From positions 1 through 64,000 of the forward strand of contig VENG01000005.1 of assembly GCA_009711705.1 (NCBI GenBank): a DNA stretch of 64,000 bases, read 5' to 3'. Shown in pieces: positions 51,450 through 61,027 of the stretch (its first letter is position 1; every line of letters begins with the position of its first letter). This DNA comes from Bacillota bacterium (GTDB taxonomy: Bacteria > Bacillota > Desulfotomaculia > Desulfotomaculales > VENG01). A program made the position numbers and the translations under genes. Under the pieces are notes generated by a model. That model had not been told where the DNA came from and ran no database searches. It saw nothing but the letters and a program-made list of their open reading frames with translations.

Positions 51450-51738
51450 TTCTTTGACAACTCATATAGGGTTGTAGCAAGTCATTGGTTGCTACGTAAA
51501 ATCAGTTCCCAATATAGTCGGGTGTATTTTGTCAACGTTTTGCGGTACCAGGATGACTTACCGTGCCCAAGCCCGACCTAAAGAAACTAAAACGTTGGGT
51601 AGTAGGTCAGGGACTGGCCGATTCGATGCCGGGGGAGCTAGGTTGCAGTAAGGACCTACTATGAACCAGGAAACTCCATAACTTTGTTTTGCTCGTGGAA
51701 GCCCCTTCCAGAGCGGAGCGAAGGGAGGGGTAGTTCAT
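51450..51738 (+). ncRNA. structured noncoding RNA candidate with pseudoknot
   Basis: Stems: GTAGCAA(51474)-TTGCTAC(51489); GTCGGG(51517)-CCCGAC(51572); CAACGTTTT(51533)-AAAACGTTG(51589), which interlocks with the former as a pseudoknot; CGGTA(51543)-TACCG(51559); TAGTAGGTC(51600)-GACCTACTA(51653). It ends in CCCCTTCC...GGGAGGGG and TAGTTCA, resembling an IS605 right end. No coding frame. It may belong to the raiA-type ncRNA class or be an orphan omega RNA; neither could be checked. Confidence 0.65.
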
Positions 51739-53532
51739 TTACTCATGTCTCTCGTTTAACTGGTATTTATTTATCTTCCTGTAAATAGTCGCCCTGCCAA
51801 TGCCCAACGCCGCAGCAGCACGTTTTTTCCCTTCATCCGTCCAGCCGTAGCTGTCCAGGGCATTGCTTATTGCCTCTTTTTCCAGCTGTTCTAAAGGCTT
51901 TATCTCCACCGGGTGAACAGGCAGCGATTGGCTCTCCTTGGTATGCCGAATACGCGGGGGCAGACTTTCCGGTAAAATCAGTCTTTCTTCCTCCAGGTTA
52001 ATGGCATATTCCACAGCATTAATTAATTCCCTTATATTCCCTGGCCAGTGGTATTCTTGGCATATTTGCATAGCTTCATTACTGAATCCCTGTATATTTT
52101 TGCCCAATAGTCTATTAAAACGGCGCATATTATGATTAAGAAGCAAAGGGATATCCTTGGCTCTTTCTCGCAGAGGCGGTATGACCAGGGGAATAACACT
52201 TAACCGGTAATACAAATCCTCACGGAAGCGCCCTTTTGTAACCATTTCCTGCAGGTCATTGTTGGTGGCGGCTATTACCCTTATATCCACCGACATCATC
52301 TGAGTACCACCAACTCTTTCAATTTGTCTCTCTTGTAGCACCCGGAGCAGCTTTGCCTGCAGGTACAAAGACATATTGCCTATTTCATCCAGGAAAATAG
52401 TTCCCCCGTTGGCCAGTTCAAATTTTCCGGGCTTACCGCCCCTCCTGGCCCCGGTAAAAGCACCTTCCTCGTAGCCAAACAATTCGCTTTCCAAAAGGTG
52501 TTCCGGAATAGCCCCACAATTAATGGGAACAAAGGGCTTCTGGCTTTGCGCGCCGTCAGTATGAATAGCCCGGGCAAAAAGCTCCTTTCCCGTACCGCTT
52601 TCTCCCACGATGAGCACGGTGGAGTTACTGCGGGCAATTTTCGCTGCCTTAAACTTTATTTCGTTGATAGCCTCACTGTCACCGATAATATCATTAAAAC
52701 CCATTGCCTCCTGGGTGGTAACAATCTGGTAAGCCAATTTCTGTGCTTCCCTGAAATCTCTAAACGTAGCCACAACACCGGCAGAGCCGTCTTCTTCGGA
52801 ACGGATATGTTTGGCCGTTATCCAAAAGTGTAGCTTTTTCCCGCCAAAATTTATAAAGTACTCCTTGGATTTAAAACCTTTTCCTCCTTTTAGCACATCT
52901 AACAAAGGCATATTAGTGCCAAACATATCCTGAATGGCCTTGCCAAGCACTTTATTCTTCTTTATCCCCAACATACGCTCGGCGGAGCGGTTAAAATGCG
53001 TAATGCATCCCTGTTCATCTATAGCCAGTACTCCTTCATAAACTGAGTCCACAACGGCTTCCAGCCGGTTGGCCATAATTATTCTTTCCTTAACCATTTC
53101 CTGCTCGGTCACCTTGGCTGTTATTAAGTCAGCCATGCGTCCCACAAAGTCAACCAATGTTTCCGTATTGTTGGTTAAGGTTTTCTTTTGTTCTGCATCG
53201 AAGGCCACCAGGCTGATAGTCCCTATCACTTTATCTTCTGCACACAGTGGATATACAATATACGCCAGGTAGAAACAATCTCTGGAAAGCGGGCAGGACC
53301 GGCAGATAGGATGATTTCCCGGATCGCTGATAACTACATGCTTACCGGTTTGTAAAACATGTTTATTTACCAGGCCTCGTAGCAGGCGGTCTCCCACTCC
53401 TGCACGTACTTTGCCTGTTCCCGCCACCCGCACCAAATTAGAATCAATTATCTCTACCTCCACTTTTAAGGCAGAGGCTATGGCATCGGATATGCGCTGT
53501 TCAGTTTCCTTAACCCGCATCAGGCTGAGCAT
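51739..53532 (-). CDS. sigma-54-dependent activator, PAS/AAA/Fis
   Basis: 597 aa. N-terminal sensory domain (about 1-150) with a Cys cluster CRSCPLSRDC that could hold a metal or Fe-S centre, PAS domain (about 165-275), AAA+ domain with GESGTGKELFARAIH (Walker A), the sigma-54 contact loop ELFGYEEGAFTGAR, Walker B GGTIFLDEIGNM and the arginine finger region, then a Fis HTH (KKRAAAALGIGRATIYRKINKYQL). Encoded just downstream of the korDABC operon, whose promoter has a -24/-12 match, so it is the probable activator. Confidence 0.92.
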   Translation of the reverse strand: MLSLMRVKETEQRISDAIASALKVEVEIIDSNLVRVAGTGKVRAGVGDRLLRGLVNKHVLQTGKHVVISDPGNHPICRSCPLSRDCFYLAYIVYPLCAEDKVIGTISLVAFDAEQKKTLTNNTETLVDFVGRMADLITAKVTEQEMVKERIIMANRLEAVVDSVYEGVLAIDEQGCITHFNRSAERMLGIKKNKVLGKAIQDMFGTNMPLLDVLKGGKGFKSKEYFINFGGKKLHFWITAKHIRSEEDGSAGVVATFRDFREAQKLAYQIVTTQEAMGFNDIIGDSEAINEIKFKAAKIARSNSTVLIVGESGTGKELFARAIHTDGAQSQKPFVPINCGAIPEHLLESELFGYEEGAFTGARRGGKPGKFELANGGTIFLDEIGNMSLYLQAKLLRVLQERQIERVGGTQMMSVDIRVIAATNNDLQEMVTKGRFREDLYYRLSVIPLVIPPLRERAKDIPLLLNHNMRRFNRLLGKNIQGFSNEAMQICQEYHWPGNIRELINAVEYAINLEEERLILPESLPPRIRHTKESQSLPVHPVEIKPLEQLEKEAISNALDSYGWTDEGKKRAAAALGIGRATIYRKINKYQLNERHE

Positions 53533-53568
53533 TCGTTTACCTCCATGTGACGATGAAAAATATTAAAA

Positions 53569-53596
53569 AGCGGAGGCTTATCTTTAAGCCTCCGCT
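53569..53596 (-). terminator. terminator of the korDABC operon
   Basis: AGCGGAGGCTTA-TCTT-TAAGCCTCCGCT, perfect 12-bp stem; minus-strand tail TTTTTAATATTTTT. Confidence 0.9.
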
Positions 53597-53676
53597 AATA
53601 CCCTTATCTATTATTAAATCATAACCTGTTAAATATTCAATATTTAATTATTTACATAATAACATATTACTAAAAT

Positions 53677-54225
53677 TTAATGTAGTGCTTTTTCCGCTAA
53701 CTGCCAGCCCAAATCCAATGCCTTGCGGTTTAATTCCTCGGTTCCCGGGGGAATACGGGAAAGGAGAGCGTCCGTCAGTGCCTCACGGGAAACGATGCCC
53801 GTTATGTTGGCCATGGCGCCCAGTGCCACTACGTTAGCCACCATTTCCCGGCCTACCTGCTCCCGGGCTGTCATAGTTATGGGTAAAGTGTAAACTACGC
53901 CTTCAACCGGGGGCAAATTCTCAACATAAGAAGAGTCGGCTATAATAATGCCCCCTTTTTCCAAGTCCGCAGCATACTTATCACATGCCTCCTGGCTCAT
54001 TACTAAAAGCACATCCGGGTGCGATACCTTAGGGTAATCTATCTCTTCTTCATTTATGATTACCTCGGCCTTGCTTGCACCGCCCCGGGCCTCAGGACCA
54101 TATGACTGGGATTGGATAGAATTCTTGCCATCCCTGATGGCTGCATCGGCAATAATTATTCCGGCCAATATAAGTCCCTGTCCTCCGGTACCGCTCAATC
54201 GCAGCTCCCTGTTGTAACCCATCAT
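53677..54225 (-). CDS. korC: 2-oxoacid:ferredoxin oxidoreductase gamma subunit
   Basis: 182 aa from ATG 54225, after GGGGGTGG; the longer frame overlaps korB. Family start RLSGTGGQGLILAGIIIADAA, QSYGPEARGGASKAEVII and VLLVMSQEACDKYA. Forms the KorDABC enzyme with the three upstream genes, which oxidises a 2-oxoacid (2-oxoglutarate by subunit type) with CoA and ferredoxin. Confidence 0.92.
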   Translation of the reverse strand: MMGYNRELRLSGTGGQGLILAGIIIADAAIRDGKNSIQSQSYGPEARGGASKAEVIINEEEIDYPKVSHPDVLLVMSQEACDKYAADLEKGGIIIADSSYVENLPPVEGVVYTLPITMTAREQVGREMVANVVALGAMANITGIVSREALTDALLSRIPPGTEELNRKALDLGWQLAEKALH

Positions 54226-54235
54226 TCCACCCCCG

Positions 54236-55087
54236 TTAATTTCCCTTAAGAGGCGTGACCGAGCCACCCCCGGCCTGCTGCATCACTCTAGCTATTAAAT
54301 TATCATACATAGCTGTATATTCCGGCGCCTCTTGTTTATGCAGTTCACCAATGATTATTTTTCCTTCCAGTTCTTCAGGGGCCATTTGCAAAGCCTTTTT
54401 TATATTAACTGCATTTTCTTTTTGCCGCAGAATCATCTCGGCTCCGCCCTTCATCTTGTTACGGCGTCCATAGGCAGTGGGGCACGCAGCCACAGCTTCT
54501 ATAAGGCTAAAACCCTTATTTTCTATGCCATTTTTAACGAGGCCTTTGAGAAGACTGGTGTGATATGTGGTACTTCTGCCCACGTAGCTTGCCCCGGCAC
54601 TGCGAGCCAGTTCCGATATGTCAAAATTAGGCTCTATAGTACCATGCGGGGCGGTGGTAGCTTTACTGTTAGCCGGTGTTAAGGGAGAATACTGTCCTCC
54701 GGTCATACCGTATATATTATTGTTGAATAAAAGAACGGTTAAATCAATGTTCCGGCGGGCGGCATGAATAAAATGGTTGCCGCCTATGGCAGTAGCGTCC
54801 CCGTCTCCTGTAATTACTATTACATTGAGCTCAGGTCTGGCCAATTTTATACCGGTGGCATAGGCAAGTGCCCGCCCGTGGGTGGTATGCAAAGTATTGA
54901 AATCCAAGTATCCTACAGCCCGTGACGAACATCCAATTCCACCAACTATGACCGTGCGGTCCTGATCCAGTTCCAATTCATTTATGGCCTGCAGCAAGCA
55001 TCTCAGTACAATTCCGTTACCACAGCCCGGGCACCACATATGAGGAAATTTATCCACCCGTAAGTACGAGTCCAATTCACGTGTCAC
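54236..55087 (-). CDS. korB: 2-oxoacid:ferredoxin oxidoreductase beta subunit (TPP)
   Basis: 283 aa. HMWCPGCGNGIVLRCL and the thiamine-diphosphate motif TGDGDATAIGGNHFIHAARRNIDLTVLLFNNNIYGMTGGQ. Cys in WCPGCG and GGIGCSSR bind a [4Fe-4S] cluster. Its stop is 11 bases before korC and it abuts korA. Confidence 0.95.
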   Translation of the reverse strand: MTRELDSYLRVDKFPHMWCPGCGNGIVLRCLLQAINELELDQDRTVIVGGIGCSSRAVGYLDFNTLHTTHGRALAYATGIKLARPELNVIVITGDGDATAIGGNHFIHAARRNIDLTVLLFNNNIYGMTGGQYSPLTPANSKATTAPHGTIEPNFDISELARSAGASYVGRSTTYHTSLLKGLVKNGIENKGFSLIEAVAACPTAYGRRNKMKGGAEMILRQKENAVNIKKALQMAPEELEGKIIIGELHKQEAPEYTAMYDNLIARVMQQAGGGSVTPLKGN

Positions 55088-56230
55088 TTATACCACCTCC
55101 AGGATGGTATCATATATTTCACCGGGTTTTATCAACTCTCCGTGTACGCGGTTAACGCCTTTAACCTGGCAGTGCTTACCAACTACTCTCTCTACCTCTA
55201 GCCTATATTGACCCATATTCATCTCAGGTACAATAATGGTCTTGGCCTTTTTTGCTATCTCCAGCACCTTTTGTTCCGGAAAAGGCCATAACGTAAGCGG
55301 GCGGTATAATCCTGCTTTTAACCCTTGTCGTCTGGCTTCCTTTACAGCATGCCGGGCGGAGCGAGCTGTGGAGCCATAGGCCAAAACAATAATTTCTGCG
55401 TCGTCCAGGAAGCGGGAATCATCAATGATAATATCCGCCAGGTTATCTAAAATTTTATTATGCAAACGATGAATTAGCTCCTCAGCTACCACCGGGCTAT
55501 TATTAGGTGCACCCGTTTCATCGTGGGCCAGCCCTGTCACGTGATGGCGGTACCCATCACCGAAATTTGCCATGGGCGGCACTCCCTTTGCACCGGAGGT
55601 GTAAGGAATAAAGCTTTCCGGTGGTGTTTGCGGACCCTGGCGGTTTAGAACATCAATCTGTTCCTGCGCCGGCAGTACAACCTTTTCCCGTAAATGTCCC
55701 ACCACTTCGTCTAAAAGCAAAATTACCGGCACCCGGTATTCCTCAGCCAAATTTACAGACTTAACTGCCAGATCGTAGGCCTCCCTAACGGATGAGGGAC
55801 TGAGGACAATCACAGGGTGGTCACCATGGGTACCCCAGCGCGACTGCATTACATCCCCCTGAGCCGGAGCAGTGGGCATACCTGTACTGGGACCGCTGCG
55901 CTGAACATTAACAATCACACAGGGCACTTCAGCCATGGCAGCAAAGCCCAGGTTCTCCTGCATTAGCGAAAACCCGGGCCCGCTGGTGGCAGTCAAGGAT
56001 TTTAAACCGGCTAGCGAAGCACCTATAATTGCAGCTATGCTGGCAATTTCATCTTCCATCTGTATAAATTTACCTCCCACTTGGGGAAGCTTATTTGACA
56101 TTATTTCGGCAATCTCAGTAGAAGGAGTAATGGGATAACCGGCAAAGAATCGCACACCCGCTGCCAGTGCACCTTCAGCCACGGCCTCGTTTCCCTGCAT
56201 TAGCCGGCCCATTTCCAACACGTTACTCAT
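55088..56230 (-). CDS. korA: 2-oxoacid:ferredoxin oxidoreductase alpha subunit
   Basis: 380 aa from ATG 56230, after GGAGGTGG. FFAGYPITPSTEIAE with Thr-Glu-Ile-Ala is the 2-oxoglutarate-type signature; MEDEIASIAAIIGASLAG, TATSGPGFSLMQENLGFAAMAEVP and AYGSTARSARHAV follow. Together with korB it carries the active site. Confidence 0.94.
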   Translation of the reverse strand: MSNVLEMGRLMQGNEAVAEGALAAGVRFFAGYPITPSTEIAEIMSNKLPQVGGKFIQMEDEIASIAAIIGASLAGLKSLTATSGPGFSLMQENLGFAAMAEVPCVIVNVQRSGPSTGMPTAPAQGDVMQSRWGTHGDHPVIVLSPSSVREAYDLAVKSVNLAEEYRVPVILLLDEVVGHLREKVVLPAQEQIDVLNRQGPQTPPESFIPYTSGAKGVPPMANFGDGYRHHVTGLAHDETGAPNNSPVVAEELIHRLHNKILDNLADIIIDDSRFLDDAEIIVLAYGSTARSARHAVKEARRQGLKAGLYRPLTLWPFPEQKVLEIAKKAKTIIVPEMNMGQYRLEVERVVGKHCQVKGVNRVHGELIKPGEIYDTILEVV

Positions 56231-56377
56231 TCCGACCACCTCCTCCGAAAAGCGGATATTTGAGGTTAGAAATTGGAAGTTGGATAAAACAAGTACCTTA
56301 AGAATAAACCGTTACCCGGTTGACAATAATATTCTTCATATTAATAGCTATTGCTATACGGGCTAAATATAATATAA

Positions 56378-56626
56378 TTAGGACTTGGCACCGACTTCTT
56401 GACGCTTAGTTACGGAACGCTCAACTGAAATGGCAAAATCAGGACAGTGACTCTCACATTTGCCGCATCCTACACAAGACAAGGGGTTTGCAACTACAAC
56501 TTTACCCCGGTTATCCAGCAGGAGAACATTATGATCACAAAGAGCGGTACAGATGCCACAACCCTTACACCATTCTTTCTTAACTTCTATTTTGTTGTTA
56601 ATATAATTGGAAGCTGCCTTAGCCAC
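56378..56626 (-). CDS. korD: ferredoxin-like delta subunit of the 2-oxoacid oxidoreductase
   Basis: 82 aa from GTG 56626, with GGGAG eight bases upstream; ATG 56644 has no ribosome site. Two [4Fe-4S] motifs, CKGCGICTALCDHNV and CVGCGKCESHCPDF. First gene of the operon, 35 bases downstream of the predicted sigma-54 start. Confidence 0.9.
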   Translation of the reverse strand: MAKAASNYINNKIEVKKEWCKGCGICTALCDHNVLLLDNRGKVVVANPLSCVGCGKCESHCPDFAISVERSVTKRQEVGAKS

Positions 56627-56668
56627 GGAAACCACTCCCATCATGGAATATCTTTTATTATTACATCA

Positions 56669-56684
56669 TGCAACTGATATGCCA
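56669..56684 (-). promoter_or_regulatory. sigma-54 (-24/-12) promoter of the korDABC operon
   Basis: Minus strand TGGCAT-ATCAG-TTGCA: GG and GC have the invariant spacing of a sigma-54 promoter. Start would be near 56658. The sigma-54 activator gene lies at the end of the same cluster. Confidence 0.75.
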
Positions 56685-56863
56685 GTGTTGGGGGACATCC
56701 TTTTCAAACTACCTTAAACCCTTTGCACCCCTTATATGGCGGGGTGTCGGCCCTTTTAATGCTAATATTTTTGCACTCTGAAAGTACGGGCTAAAATCAT
56801 TGTTTTATATCAAAACGATACGTAAAACTCCGCGGGCTAACAGCGAGAGGCGCACTCTCAATT

Positions 56864-56877
56864 TGATACAAGTATCA
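56864..56877. promoter_or_regulatory. possible activator-binding palindrome
   Basis: TGATAC-AA-GTATCA, perfect 6-base arms, about 185 bases upstream of the sigma-54 promoter, a usual distance for an enhancer. The rest of 56690-57000 shows nothing. Confidence 0.45.
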
Positions 56878-57000
56878 TTATGAGACGCTAACATTTAAAA
56901 ACCAAGGCATTTAAACAAGGCTTCTAATAAATTTGGCTTTTTTATCTAAATTTTGCCACAAACAATATGAACTTAATTTTTTTATCATACAAACACAAAA

Positions 57001-57028
57001 GCCCGTGCAGCCAAATCCGGTTGCACGG
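57001..57028 (-). terminator. terminator of the amino-acid ABC operon
   Basis: CCGTGCA...TGCACGG stem, minus-strand tail GCTTTTGTGTTT, 26 bases after the ATPase gene. Confidence 0.75.
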
Positions 57029-57053
57029 ACTATTTCTCAGGAGATAAATAAGG

Positions 57054-57875
57054 TTAATTTACCGCTTCTTCCAATTGATAGTCATTGGAACCTTTTTGCT
57101 TAGAGGGAAGTCTTTTCACTTTTTCCGAACTATGTTGCACTGCCTGGTTAGGATTAAGCACCCGAGCTAAAAACTCGCGCGTTCTTTCTTCCCTGGGGTT
57201 TTCGAAAATCTGTTCAGGCTTGCCGGCCTCGACAATTTTACCGTCATCCATGTAGATAACCTTCTCCGCCACTTCCCTGGCAAAAGCCATCTCGTGAGTA
57301 ACTACGATCATGGTCATCCCTTCACTGGCCAGCTGTTTCATTACCTCTAATACTTCACCCACAAGTTCCGGGTCCAGGGCCGAAGTGGGCTCATCAAAGA
57401 GCATTATCTTCGGTTTCATGGCCAGAGCCCTGGCAATAGCGACCCGCTGTTTCTGACCCCCGGAAAGTTGACTGGGATAAGTATATGCTTTGTCCCCAAG
57501 ACCAACCTTTTCCAATAGGGACAACCCTTCTTTTTGTGCTTCCTCCTTGCGGATACCTTTAACCATTATTGGAGCCTCAATAACGTTGCCCAGAACGGTC
57601 TTATGGGGAAACAGGTTGAATAGCTGGAAAACCATACCCACTTCCGCCCGTATATCATTAAGATCATGATTCTTTCTATCTATTTTCTCTCCGTCTATCA
57701 GGATTTCCCCGTCCTGAGCCCTTTCCAGGAAATTAATACACCGTAATAGTGTGCTTTTACCGGAACCACTGGCACCGATCAAACAAACAACTGCACTTCT
57801 GTTTATCTCCAGGTCTATTCCTTTCAACACGTGTAAGGAACCAAAATATTTTTGTAGGCCCTTAATTTTAATCAC
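57054..57875 (-). CDS. polar amino acid ABC transporter ATPase
   Basis: 273 aa. Walker [37 protein letters not shown], signature [17 protein letters not shown], Walker [17 protein letters not shown] and switch [11 protein letters not shown], the GlnQ/HisP pattern. The C-terminal 30 residues are an unusual polar tail ([15 protein letters not shown]). Confidence 0.93.
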   Translation of the reverse strand: MIKIKGLQKYFGSLHVLKGIDLEINRSAVVCLIGASGSGKSTLLRCINFLERAQDGEILIDGEKIDRKNHDLNDIRAEVGMVFQLFNLFPHKTVLGNVIEAPIMVKGIRKEEAQKEGLSLLEKVGLGDKAYTYPSQLSGGQKQRVAIARALAMKPKIMLFDEPTSALDPELVGEVLEVMKQLASEGMTMIVVTHEMAFAREVAEKVIYMDDGKIVEAGKPEQIFENPREERTREFLARVLNPNQAVQHSSEKVKRLPSKQKGSNDYQLEEAVN

Positions 57876-57904
57876 TACACAAAACCCTCCTAGACAAAAC
57901 CATC

Positions 57905-58585
57905 CTAGACAGAACCCCCATTGGCTTCATCAACGTTTAACTTCTTTTCTAATTTAGAAACCAAGAAGCTAAACATAATCACCATGACCAAATAATAAAG
58001 GCCGGCAATTGCATACATTTCTAAATCAGCCAAAGTTGCGGCCGCCCGGCGCATAGAAATAGCAAATAGCTCCGGTGCCGTTACAAAGGCCGCCAATGAT
58101 GAATCTTTTAGCCCGATAATAAACTGGTTACCTAGTGGAGGAACGACCCGTTTAAACGCCTGGGGCAATATTATCCGGCGCATGGCCAGAGAATAGGGCA
58201 TCCCCAGAGACCGGGCGGCTTCCATCTGGCCCTTGTCAATGGACTGGATACCACCCCGGAATATTTCAGCTATATAAGCCCCGTTGTGTATGGCCAGTGC
58301 AATAGCCGGGGACCAAAAAGGACCGAAATCATAAATACGGGCCAAACCAAAGTAAATAGCAAAAATTTGCACAATCAGCGGAGTTCCCCGGATAACTGTT
58401 ATATACAGATTGGCAATGCCACTTAAAATTCGCTTATTGGATATTTTGAGCAGCGCGAAGAATAGCCCAATCACGACACCCAAGATAAGGGCAGCAAATG
58501 TTAACTTGATAGTTAACCAAGCTGCTGCGGCAAAGATGGGCGCATCTTTGACTAAATAGTGCAGTAATTCCTGCAAGAATTCCAT
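57905..58585 (-). CDS. polar amino acid ABC transporter permease
   Basis: 226 aa, about five helices, HisMQ/GlnP family. [18 protein letters not shown] and the EAA loop [38 protein letters not shown]. 29 bases upstream of the ATPase gene. Confidence 0.93.
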   Translation of the reverse strand: MEFLQELLHYLVKDAPIFAAAAWLTIKLTFAALILGVVIGLFFALLKISNKRILSGIANLYITVIRGTPLIVQIFAIYFGLARIYDFGPFWSPAIALAIHNGAYIAEIFRGGIQSIDKGQMEAARSLGMPYSLAMRRIILPQAFKRVVPPLGNQFIIGLKDSSLAAFVTAPELFAISMRRAAATLADLEMYAIAGLYYLVMVIMFSFLVSKLEKKLNVDEANGGSV

Positions 58586-58639
58586 TTCTGTCGTTTAAAC
58601 CCCCAATATTTATGCACGCAACATTTTTTTAGTAAAGCA

Positions 58640-59434
58640 TCAGTCCCCGCTAATGTCCATACCTACATACTTATTGGAAATGGTTTCATAAGTACCGTCA
58701 GCTTTAATGTCCTTCAAGGCCTGGTTTATCTTGGTGACCAGCTCATCATTGCCCTTTTTAACGGCAATACCAATATTTTCCGACATTAAAAGGTCACCCA
58801 CTGACTTAATACTCCAGCCACCTTTTTTAGCATTAGCCATACCCACGTTTTGGTCAGTAATAACGGCATCAATACGCTCTAAATCAAGGTCATGTAAAGC
58901 CGTTACATCGCTGTCATAATATTTTAGGTTATCGGTATATTCTTTAGCCAGATCTTCATAAACACTTTGCATCAGTACACCTACCGGCGTATCCCCGGTT
59001 AAATCATCCGCGCCGGCAATGTCTGAGTTATTGCGTACAAACAGTTTAGGACCGGAAACATAATACGGATCAGAGAAATCTACTTTTTCCTTGCGCTCAT
59101 CAGTGATAGTCATGCTGCCGATAATAGCATCATACTTATCAGCCTGCAGACCGGATATGAGTGACTGCCACGGAGCGGTTACCGGCTCGGGCTCCATGCC
59201 CATGGCTTCCGCCAAGGCTGTACCGATCTCCACGTCAAAGCCAACCAGCTCATTTGTATCTTCATCATAATAACTAAAAGGGTAATATGCACCTGAACTG
59301 GCAAAAGATAATGTCTCTTTTGCGTCATTACCTGATTCCTGGCCCTCGGGAGTATCTTGACCGCCGCACCCTGCAGCAAGCAGAGCCAGACCTAAAATAC
59401 ACACCATCAATAATACACCATGCTTCTTCCTCAA
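58640..59434 (-). CDS. polar amino acid ABC transporter substrate-binding lipoprotein
   Basis: 264 aa. TTG 59434 follows GGAGGCG and gives a clean signal with lipobox LLAAGC (Cys23); longer starts at 59485 would put charge inside the signal. Class II fold signs: NELVGFDVEIGTALAEAMG, ISGLQADKYDAIIGSMTITDERKEKVDFSDPYYVSG. Ligand probably glutamine, glutamate or a similar amino acid. Controlled by the riboswitch upstream. Confidence 0.9.
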   Translation of the reverse strand: MRKKHGVLLMVCILGLALLAAGCGGQDTPEGQESGNDAKETLSFASSGAYYPFSYYDEDTNELVGFDVEIGTALAEAMGMEPEPVTAPWQSLISGLQADKYDAIIGSMTITDERKEKVDFSDPYYVSGPKLFVRNNSDIAGADDLTGDTPVGVLMQSVYEDLAKEYTDNLKYYDSDVTALHDLDLERIDAVITDQNVGMANAKKGGWSIKSVGDLLMSENIGIAVKKGNDELVTKINQALKDIKADGTYETISNKYVGMDISGD

Positions 59435-59514
59435 AAAGGTTCGCCTCCATTCAGTTTTTTCAGTAAAGGAACTGCGTACCCCCAAACGCCTGTAAATCTT
59501 AAAAGTATAAAAAA

Positions 59515-59590
59515 GGAGAAAAACCCCGGGTATAATTCCCGAGGCTAACGTCGCAAAAAAAGGGTAAAAACGGGCACAAGTACCCGCTAC
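59515..59590 (-). terminator. tandem intrinsic terminators of the riboswitch leader
   Basis: Minus strand: CGGGTAC...GTGCCCG followed by TTTTTACCCTTTTTTT (59556-59586), then CCTCGGG-AATTATA-CCCGGGG followed by TTTTTCTCC (59515-59544). Both precede the binding-protein gene. Confidence 0.7.
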
Positions 59591-59604
59591 AAAAATTATC
59601 CCCT

Positions 59605-59745
59605 CTTTCTACGCTTACGAGGTTAGCTGACGGATTCGGGTCGAAAGATGACCCTACCCCGAACTTAAAAGTTCGGTGATTCACCCCAGGAATTGTGGTT
59701 CCCCCGTTCTTCATTTAAAAGACTCAGCGTTACGAGGTACTACTG
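59605..59745 (-). promoter_or_regulatory. cyclic di-AMP riboswitch (ydaO/yuaA type)
   Basis: Reading the minus strand: CCTCGTAACGCTGAG, then CGGGGGAACCAC, CTGGGGTGAATC, CGGGGTAGGG and finally CCCGAATCCGTCAGC with TAACCTCGTAAGCG, the conserved blocks of the ydaO class in order. It sits ahead of the amino acid ABC operon and is followed by terminators, so c-di-AMP would shut uptake off. The stretch 59746-59904 shows nothing. Confidence 0.9.
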
Positions 59746-59904
59746 ATTTTAATGTATTATACTGCGTTAGAGCTCTACAGCGCAAACAACTTGGAGTCAG
59801 GATATGATGTGCCTGCATTAATCAAGTACCAATTAGACACCCACTTCCCCTGTGTGCACAAAATAACTCCTATATACTCCGTAAAATACAAAGGCTTATT
59901 CAAA

Positions 59905-60852
59905 TTAGGAAATTTCCTCTGCCCGACCTCCGACCGCTTTTTCTGGCCGCCAAGTAAAATGGTTGGTACCCCATACCCCCAAAATAATTAGTAATCCGCC
60001 GCCTACCTGCCAACTTCCCAGCTGTTCATTAAGAAACAGAATACCTGCTAATACCGAAACTACAGGTATTAAATTCAGAAACACTGCAGCACGGGAAGCA
60101 GACAAGTACGATAAAGTATAATTGAGTAAAAAGAAGGCTATAACAGACGATAAAATTCCCAGGTACAAAATTCCTACTACCACCGGCAGGTTGTGCCATA
60201 TGTCAATATAATTACCCAGCTGCCCGGTCCAATAACTTTGGATGAAACCAGCAATATTAAAGATAACTGCCCCTAACCACATCATGACGAACGTAATATC
60301 AAGCGGTGCATGGACAGCGGAAGCGCGGCGCGAAAAAATACTGTAAAAAGCGGCAGCCAACACGGCTCCAAAGAGGAAAAGAACCCCCCACAAATGACCG
60401 GACTCTCCTTTAAGGCCGGCGGCAGGATTACCCAGTGCCATTAGCACTACTCCCAGCACTGCTGCATTAATAAATAACCCCTGCCAAAAGGTGATTTTTT
60501 CTTTAAGTATGACCATAGAAAGTACCGCCGTAGCCACAGGTACAAGGGCAATTATCACCCCTGATTCCGAAGCGGATGTGAGCTTTACGCCATAAGTTTC
60601 GCAAATAAAGTAAAGTACCGGCTGCCAAATGGCTATTTTCAAAAGATCACCCAAGTGCCGCGGGCGAATGTTTAGTTTTACAACCTTGAGCAATGCTAGA
60701 GCAGTTAAACTGAATGCGGCCAGTGCAAACCGAATCCCGATAAGCTGAAAGGGGCTTAAGTAAAACAATGCCGCCTTGGTAAAAAGAAAAGAAAAACCAA
60801 AAATAACGGCCACCGTTAAGGCAGCCAATGTAGGGTATGCATCCTTAAACAT
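59905..60852 (-). CDS. EamA/DMT-family transporter
   Basis: 315 aa, ten hydrophobic helices in two EamA halves (about residues 8-140 and 155-300). FGFSFLFTKAALFYLSPFQLIGIRFALAA and SESGVIIALVPVATAVLSMVILKEKIT are typical. Probably a metabolite exporter; substrate unknown. Monocistronic. Confidence 0.88.
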   Translation of the reverse strand: MFKDAYPTLAALTVAVIFGFSFLFTKAALFYLSPFQLIGIRFALAAFSLTALALLKVVKLNIRPRHLGDLLKIAIWQPVLYFICETYGVKLTSASESGVIIALVPVATAVLSMVILKEKITFWQGLFINAAVLGVVLMALGNPAAGLKGESGHLWGVLFLFGAVLAAAFYSIFSRRASAVHAPLDITFVMMWLGAVIFNIAGFIQSYWTGQLGNYIDIWHNLPVVVGILYLGILSSVIAFFLLNYTLSYLSASRAAVFLNLIPVVSVLAGILFLNEQLGSWQVGGGLLIILGVWGTNHFTWRPEKAVGGRAEEIS

Positions 60853-61027
60853 AGTTTTATTATCCTTTTTATTACTAAGATGTATTTCTTCACTTAACCC
60901 AATTCCGCGCCGTAAGAGCTTTTTCCTATGTATTTTGCATAAATCTTAAAAGAGGAATAATTTCTTACTTTTGGTGAAAAATATGTATGGAAAAGCAAAA
61001 TAAAATTAAAGGAGGGAAATTACAAAA

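Noticed and set aside
59752..59991. 79-aa plus-strand frame upstream of the riboswitch
   Set aside because: Runs into the opposite EamA gene, no ribosome site and no recognisable sequence.
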